The notes under the pieces were generated by a model that ran no database searches, had not been told where the DNA came from, and saw only the letters and a program-made list of their open reading frames with translations. From DASUKL01 sp036278755 (GTDB lineage: Bacteria > Chloroflexota > Limnocylindria > Limnocylindrales > CSP1-4), in the NCBI GenBank assembly GCA_036278755.1, contig DASUKL010000126.1, forward strand, positions 1 through 24,731: a stretch of 24,731 nucleotides of DNA, given 5' to 3'. Of this stretch, positions 21,218 to 24,731 are shown one piece after another (the stretch's first letter is position 1; each line of letters starts with the position of its first letter). Made by a program: the position numbers and the translations under genes.

Positions 21218-23792
21218 GCCGCACGATGGTCCCGGTCCGGTGAGCTGCTCCAGCGCCAGGGCGGCCCTCCGCATCGCCCGCCGCAACGTGGCCCACAGTC
21301 GATGGCGGAGCGCCCTCGTGGTCGTGCTCGTCCTCCTGCCCGTGGCGGCCATGATCGGCGCAGCCACGCTGCTGGAGACCGTGACGCCGACGGGCGAGCG
21401 GACCGCCACCGACCGGATGGGCACGGCCGACCTCATCGTCTACCCCCAGGGGCCCGCCTCGACGACCGATACGGTCCGGGCCTTGCTGCCGGCCGATAGT
21501 CAGGTCGAGCCGTTCGTCAACGGTGAGGGCTACGTCGTCCTGCCCGGTCAGCGAGCCTCGGTCACGGTCTGGTCGCTGGATCTCGACGGCCTCGCGAAGG
21601 GCATGCTGACGTTCACCGCCGGACGAGCCCCGACTCGGACCGGGGAAGTGGCGATCAGCCGGTCCGTGGCCGACCTGGCCAACGTGGGGATCGGCGACCA
21701 CGTCAGCCTCCAGGCGCCCGACCCTGCGTCCGGCGGCCCCGCCGCGCCGCCCCCGGTGAGCGGCACTGCTGGAGGTGCGCCGGCCTCGCCCATCGTGGTC
21801 GGACTGATCGAGGATCCCTTCGACATCCGAGGACGGATCGCGGTGGAGGATCCCAGCACGGCCCAGGCGGCCGCTGCCGTAGGCCAGGCGACTTACCTCG
21901 TCGGGCTTCCGCCAGGCAGCGATCCGGAGGCGATCGGGGCCGAGCTCGCAGGACCTTCGCCCGACGGCCACCAGTCGCTTTCCGTCACGCGGCGCGATCA
22001 GGTCGCGGGTTCGGCTGGCGCCTCCTCGGCCGGGGTGATCGTGTTCGGCAGCCTGGCCCTCGTCGAGACGATCCTCGTTGCTTCGGCCGCCTTCGCCGTC
22101 AGCGTCCGCCGCCGGCAGCGTGAGCTGGGCCTCTTGGCCGCGGCGGGAGCGGAGCCGCGCCACCTGGCCGCCACGGTCCTGGCCGAAGGCATCGTCCTGG
22201 GCGGGATCGGGGTGCTGCTCGGCGCCGTCGTCGGCTTCGGCGGGGCGCTGGCCATCTCGCCCTGGCTCGATCAGCTGACGGATCGGCGCAACCCACCCGT
22301 CCTCCCCGATCCGGTGGTCATCGTGACGGTCATGGCCATCGGCCTGTTCGCCACGCTGCTGGCTGCGGCCGTGCCGGCGTGGTCCGCGGGCCGCCTGCCG
22401 GTGCTGGCTGCGCTCTCCGGCCGTCGTCCGCCGAGGGCGCCGGCCCGGCGCCTGCTGGGCCTGGGCCTCGGGCTCATCGGGCTTGGGGTCGCTGCGACGA
22501 TGACCGGCTCTCTGCTTCGGCTGAACGACGTCGACGGTTCGAGCGGCACCTTCTCGCTGCTGCTGCTGGCTACCGGAGCGATCGTCGGGACGCTGGGCTT
22601 CGGGGCCTGCAGTCCCTGGCTCCTGGAGCGTCTCGAGCCGCTCGCTGGGCGCCTCCCTCTGGCCGGCCGGATCGCCGTTCGCGACACGGCTCGGGCTCGC
22701 TCACGGACGGCGCCGGTCGTCACCGCGGTGCTCTCGACCTTCGCCGCTACCGTCGCCCTCTCCGGATACATCGCTGCCATCGATGCCAACGCCCGAGCCC
22801 ACTGGCAGCCGTGGCTTCGCTCCGACCAGATCCTGATCGCCGGCCCAGGCGCCGTGGAGGTCGGCCAGGCGGTGGCGCGCGAACTCGGCGGGACGGCGTC
22901 AGGGCTGCTCCTGCCGGCGGCCTCGAGTGACGGTGACGCGCACCGCTACCTTCAGGTCGCGGCCATCGACAGCTCGCAGGGCGTCCAGGACGACATCGCC
23001 CAGGGTGTCACCATCGCTGATGCCGAGCTGCTGCGGGCGCTCGGTGCCGAGGCGGCCGCGGCTGACCTGCAGGCCGGCAAGGTCATCCTCCTGACCACGG
23101 ATTCGATCGCCGTCACCCACGTCGCTCTGCAAGTGACCCAGACCGATGGGTCCGTCCTCACGTCGTTGGATGTGCCGGCGCGAGATGTCGCAGTGGGCCT
23201 GGTGATGGGCGATCTGCCCGGTGCAGCGGTCTCGGCCGATACCGCCGCCCGGCTCGGGATCGCGCCGCGGGCAGCCGATGCGGATCCGGTATCGGATCGT
23301 TTCCTCGTCCGCCTCGATCACGCGATCACCGACGATGACCAGGCTCGCGCCGTGGCCCTCGCGGCTCAGGAGCCCGATACCTCCGCCGACATCGCCATCT
23401 ACCACTCACCGGACCAGGACTTCCGCGTCTTCCTGCTTGTCGCCAGCCTCCTCTTCGGCCTGGCCGTGACGGGCATCGCGGTGGCCCTCGGCGAGACCGA
23501 GGCGCGACCCGATCAACGGGTCTTGCTGGCACTCGGCGCCGATCCGCCCCTGCGTCGGCGCATCGCCGCAGCCCGGGCAGGCGTGGTCGCCATCCTGGCC
23601 GGCCTCCTGGCCGTGCCGGCGGGGCTGCTGCCGGTCTGGGGCCTGCTCGCCAGCCGCGGCTCGCCCCTGGTCCTGCCCTGGCCGGAGGTCGCTGCCGCGC
23701 TCGTCGTCCTGCCGCTCCTGGCCATGGCCGCGACCTTCGTCCTCAGCCGGCCCATCCCGCCCTGGTCGGCCTTCCGCGACGCCCGGAGCTGA
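21186..23792 (+). CDS. FtsX/MacB-family ABC permease, ten TM helices
   Basis: The product is 868 aa. One N-terminal TM helix (about 43-63) is followed by a ~215-residue extracellular domain, then three TM helices of the first FtsX unit (about 280-302, 327-356, 377-402), two linking helices (422-443, 456-480), another helix (509-532), a second ~215-residue extracellular domain and the last FtsX unit (748-768, 798-822, 835-854). RRRQRELGLLAAAGAEPRHL is the conserved cytoplasmic coupling loop that contacts the ATPase. This two-repeat layout is typical of Gram-positive and Chloroflexota FtsX-like exporters of unknown substrate. ATG 21186 overlaps the ATPase by 32 bp; GTG 21240, 22 nt after the ATPase stop, is an equally possible start since neither has a clear ribosome site. 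Confidence 0.9.
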   Translation: MKHVRRRPSDEPHDGPGPVSCSSARAALRIARRNVAHSRWRSALVVVLVLLPVAAMIGAATLLETVTPTGERTATDRMGTADLIVYPQGPASTTDTVRALLPADSQVEPFVNGEGYVVLPGQRASVTVWSLDLDGLAKGMLTFTAGRAPTRTGEVAISRSVADLANVGIGDHVSLQAPDPASGGPAAPPPVSGTAGGAPASPIVVGLIEDPFDIRGRIAVEDPSTAQAAAAVGQATYLVGLPPGSDPEAIGAELAGPSPDGHQSLSVTRRDQVAGSAGASSAGVIVFGSLALVETILVASAAFAVSVRRRQRELGLLAAAGAEPRHLAATVLAEGIVLGGIGVLLGAVVGFGGALAISPWLDQLTDRRNPPVLPDPVVIVTVMAIGLFATLLAAAVPAWSAGRLPVLAALSGRRPPRAPARRLLGLGLGLIGLGVAATMTGSLLRLNDVDGSSGTFSLLLLATGAIVGTLGFGACSPWLLERLEPLAGRLPLAGRIAVRDTARARSRTAPVVTAVLSTFAATVALSGYIAAIDANARAHWQPWLRSDQILIAGPGAVEVGQAVARELGGTASGLLLPAASSDGDAHRYLQVAAIDSSQGVQDDIAQGVTIADAELLRALGAEAAAADLQAGKVILLTTDSIAVTHVALQVTQTDGSVLTSLDVPARDVAVGLVMGDLPGAAVSADTAARLGIAPRAADADPVSDRFLVRLDHAITDDDQARAVALAAQEPDTSADIAIYHSPDQDFRVFLLVASLLFGLAVTGIAVALGETEARPDQRVLLALGADPPLRRRIAAARAGVVAILAGLLAVPAGLLPVWGLLASRGSPLVLPWPEVAAALVVLPLLAMAATFVLSRPIPPWSAFRDARS

Positions 23793-23829
23793 GGACCCGC
23801 GGCTCCCTTTCTGCTTGCCGTAGTCCATG

Positions 23830-23838
23830 TGCTACAGT
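23830..23838 (+). promoter_or_regulatory. extended -10 promoter for a leaderless toxin-antitoxin transcript
   Basis: TGC-TACAGT (23830-23838) is an extended -10 element ending 6 nt before the antitoxin ATG at 23845. No ribosome site precedes that ATG and no good -35 is visible, both expected for an extended -10, leaderless message. Confidence 0.4.
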
Positions 23839-23844
23839 TCGGCA

Positions 23845-24123
23845 ATGGAGCGGATCGGCGTGCGCGAGTTGCGAAATCAGGCGAGCCGCACCGTTCGTCG
23901 GGCGAGGGCGGGTGAGCGGCTGATCATCACGGTCGACGGGGTCCCTGCTGCGGAGATCGGACCAGTACAAAGCCTGACGGAAGCGGTCAGCCTCGAGGGG
24001 ATGATCGCTAGCGGCGCACTGTTGCCTGCCCAGGAGCGGACGCCGCCGTCGCCTCCTCGACCGCTCCCTGCGCCGACAGGTCGTCCGAGTTCTACGGTCC
24101 TCCGGCAGTTACGCAACCGCTGA
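23845..24123 (+). CDS. antitoxin of the Phd/YefM type
   Basis: The product is 92 aa. The N-terminal 45 residues are a Phd/YefM fold: MERIGVRELRNQASRTVRRA, then GERLIITVDGVPAAEIGPV. It would bind DNA as a dimer and autoregulate. The C-terminal part, rich in Pro and Arg (SPPRPLPAPTGRP), is the flexible toxin-neutralising tail. ATG 23845 is chosen over an in-frame start at 23827, because the Phd fold begins there and an extended -10 lies 6 nt upstream. The toxin gene starts 19 nt after the stop, so the pair is one operon. Confidence 0.85.
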   Translation: MERIGVRELRNQASRTVRRARAGERLIITVDGVPAAEIGPVQSLTEAVSLEGMIASGALLPAQERTPPSPPRPLPAPTGRPSSTVLRQLRNR

Positions 24124-24142
24124 TCCGGCGGCCGGAACGACG

Positions 24143-24544
24143 ATGCTATTCCTCGACACGTCGGCGCTTGTCAAGCGGTATGTAGCCGAGCCGGGAAGCG
24201 CGCTCGTGGCGCGACGGATGGAGGGAGATCCGGAGTGGGTGGTTTCCGCGGTGGCTTCGACCGAGGCGCGGATCACACTCTGCAGGCTTGGATTCGATGA
24301 AGGCGACGGGACGGGGGTCTGGGCCCGGCTTCGAGAGGACTTGAAGCGGTGCCTAATCGTGCCGCTCGACCAGGCCTGCCTCGATCGGGCGGCCGACATC
24401 GGGTGTCGGTTCGGGATTCGAACGCTCGACGCGTTGCACCTCGCAGCGGCCGAACGTCTCCCCCGCCCTTTGGCCATGATCACCTTTGACCGACGTCAGG
24501 CGCGAGCGGCCAGATCGATGGACCTCCCCGTAGAGGGCGTCTGA
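24143..24544 (+). CDS. VapC-type PIN-domain ribonuclease toxin
   Basis: The product is 133 aa, the usual PIN toxin length. The four acidic metal ligands are all present: Asp5 in LFLDTSALVKRY, Glu41 in ASTEARI, Asp96 in RTLDALHLAAA and Asp116 in ITFDRRQ. PIN toxins cleave tRNA or rRNA and stop translation when the antitoxin is degraded. It follows the Phd-type antitoxin by 19 nt. Its codon use and composition are slightly less GC-biased than the FtsX operon upstream, as often seen for mobile toxin-antitoxin loci. Confidence 0.92.
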   Translation: MLFLDTSALVKRYVAEPGSALVARRMEGDPEWVVSAVASTEARITLCRLGFDEGDGTGVWARLREDLKRCLIVPLDQACLDRAADIGCRFGIRTLDALHLAAAERLPRPLAMITFDRRQARAARSMDLPVEGV

Positions 24545-24594
24545 GCCCGTTTTGCCCGGCGCCGTAGCCGCTGCACGCCCCCCTGCGTCTGCCC

Positions 24595-24731
24595 TTAGCG
24601 GTCCCGCACGAGGCGGGCTGGGGTCAGGGCCGTGCGCTGACCGCGGTTGCGCATGGCCTTGGACAGGGCCACGTCGTGAGCCTGCCGTTCGAGCTCGTCG
24701 TCGAGCGGGGCGAGTTCCACCGGTCCGCCCG
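24595..24731 (-). CDS. 3' end of an unidentified gene
   Basis: The minus-strand frame is open from the window edge to TAA (24597-24595), giving the last 44 residues: GGPVELAPLDDELERQAHDV, followed by a basic end ALSKAMRNRGQRTALTPARL plus VRDR. The charged, helical tail does not identify a family. It converges on the vapC-type gene with a 50-nt gap in which I see no hairpin. Confidence 0.45.
   Translation of the reverse strand, partial: GGPVELAPLDDELERQAHDVALSKAMRNRGQRTALTPARLVRDR

Overview
The window is high-GC DNA (roughly 70% by eye), densely coded, with frequent GTG starts, many 4-bp ATGA/GTGA gene overlaps and several genes that look leaderless. A large cyclase-ATPase-TPR regulator, a probable F420/flavin PPOX enzyme and many HK/RR-ABC and PadR-membrane-protein modules fit an uncultured Chloroflexota lineage (Limnocylindria/Ellin6529-like); a deep actinobacterial relative cannot be excluded. 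This assignment is inferred from style and gene content. No rRNA, tRNA, IS element or CRISPR array was found.

Layout. 1-2443 (+): end of purK, a long Thermus-type NADP isocitrate dehydrogenase, and purE. 2476-6105 (-): a giant zinc-ribbon/class III adenylate cyclase/AAA-TPR regulator. 6211-9439 (+): a small membrane protein, a prolyl oligopeptidase and a zinc-ribbon Nudix hydrolase, ending at a strong bidirectional hairpin shared with a convergent PPOX gene (9499-9918, -). 9919-10391 is a non-coding or weakly coding spacer with a nested GC-rich minisatellite. 10392-14170 (-): a four-gene ABC-ATPase / ABC-2 permease / DesK-type kinase / NarL-type regulator operon, every junction an ATGA overlap, with a 5'-truncated second response regulator (14224-14601) upstream. 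14641-15788 (+): two small lipoproteins. 15850-16879 (-): PadR regulator, HAAS-domain membrane protein and a tiny coupled single-TM ORF. 17262-17501 (+): a small two-TM protein. 17484-19537 (-): a secreted C39-like cysteine peptidase and a large lipoprotein in less GC-rich DNA. 19947-23792 (+): PadR, MacB/LolD-type ATPase and a ten-TM FtsX permease. 23845-24544 (+): a Phd/VapC toxin-antitoxin pair. 24595-24731 (-): the end of an unidentified gene.

How they work together. The first 9 kb is housekeeping (purine synthesis, TCA cycle, peptide and nucleotide turnover) plus one second-messenger regulator. From 10.4 to 23.8 kb the window is dominated by envelope sensing and export: one two-component ABC system, two PadR-controlled membrane modules and four secreted or lipid-anchored proteins. 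Most distinctive is a 53-bp-offset tandem duplication at the kinase/regulator junction. It creates an 18-codon ORF that keeps the stop/start coupling intact. Other items of note are inverted repeats overlapping the promoters of both PadR genes, and a set of -10 boxes placed 6-7 nt before start codons.
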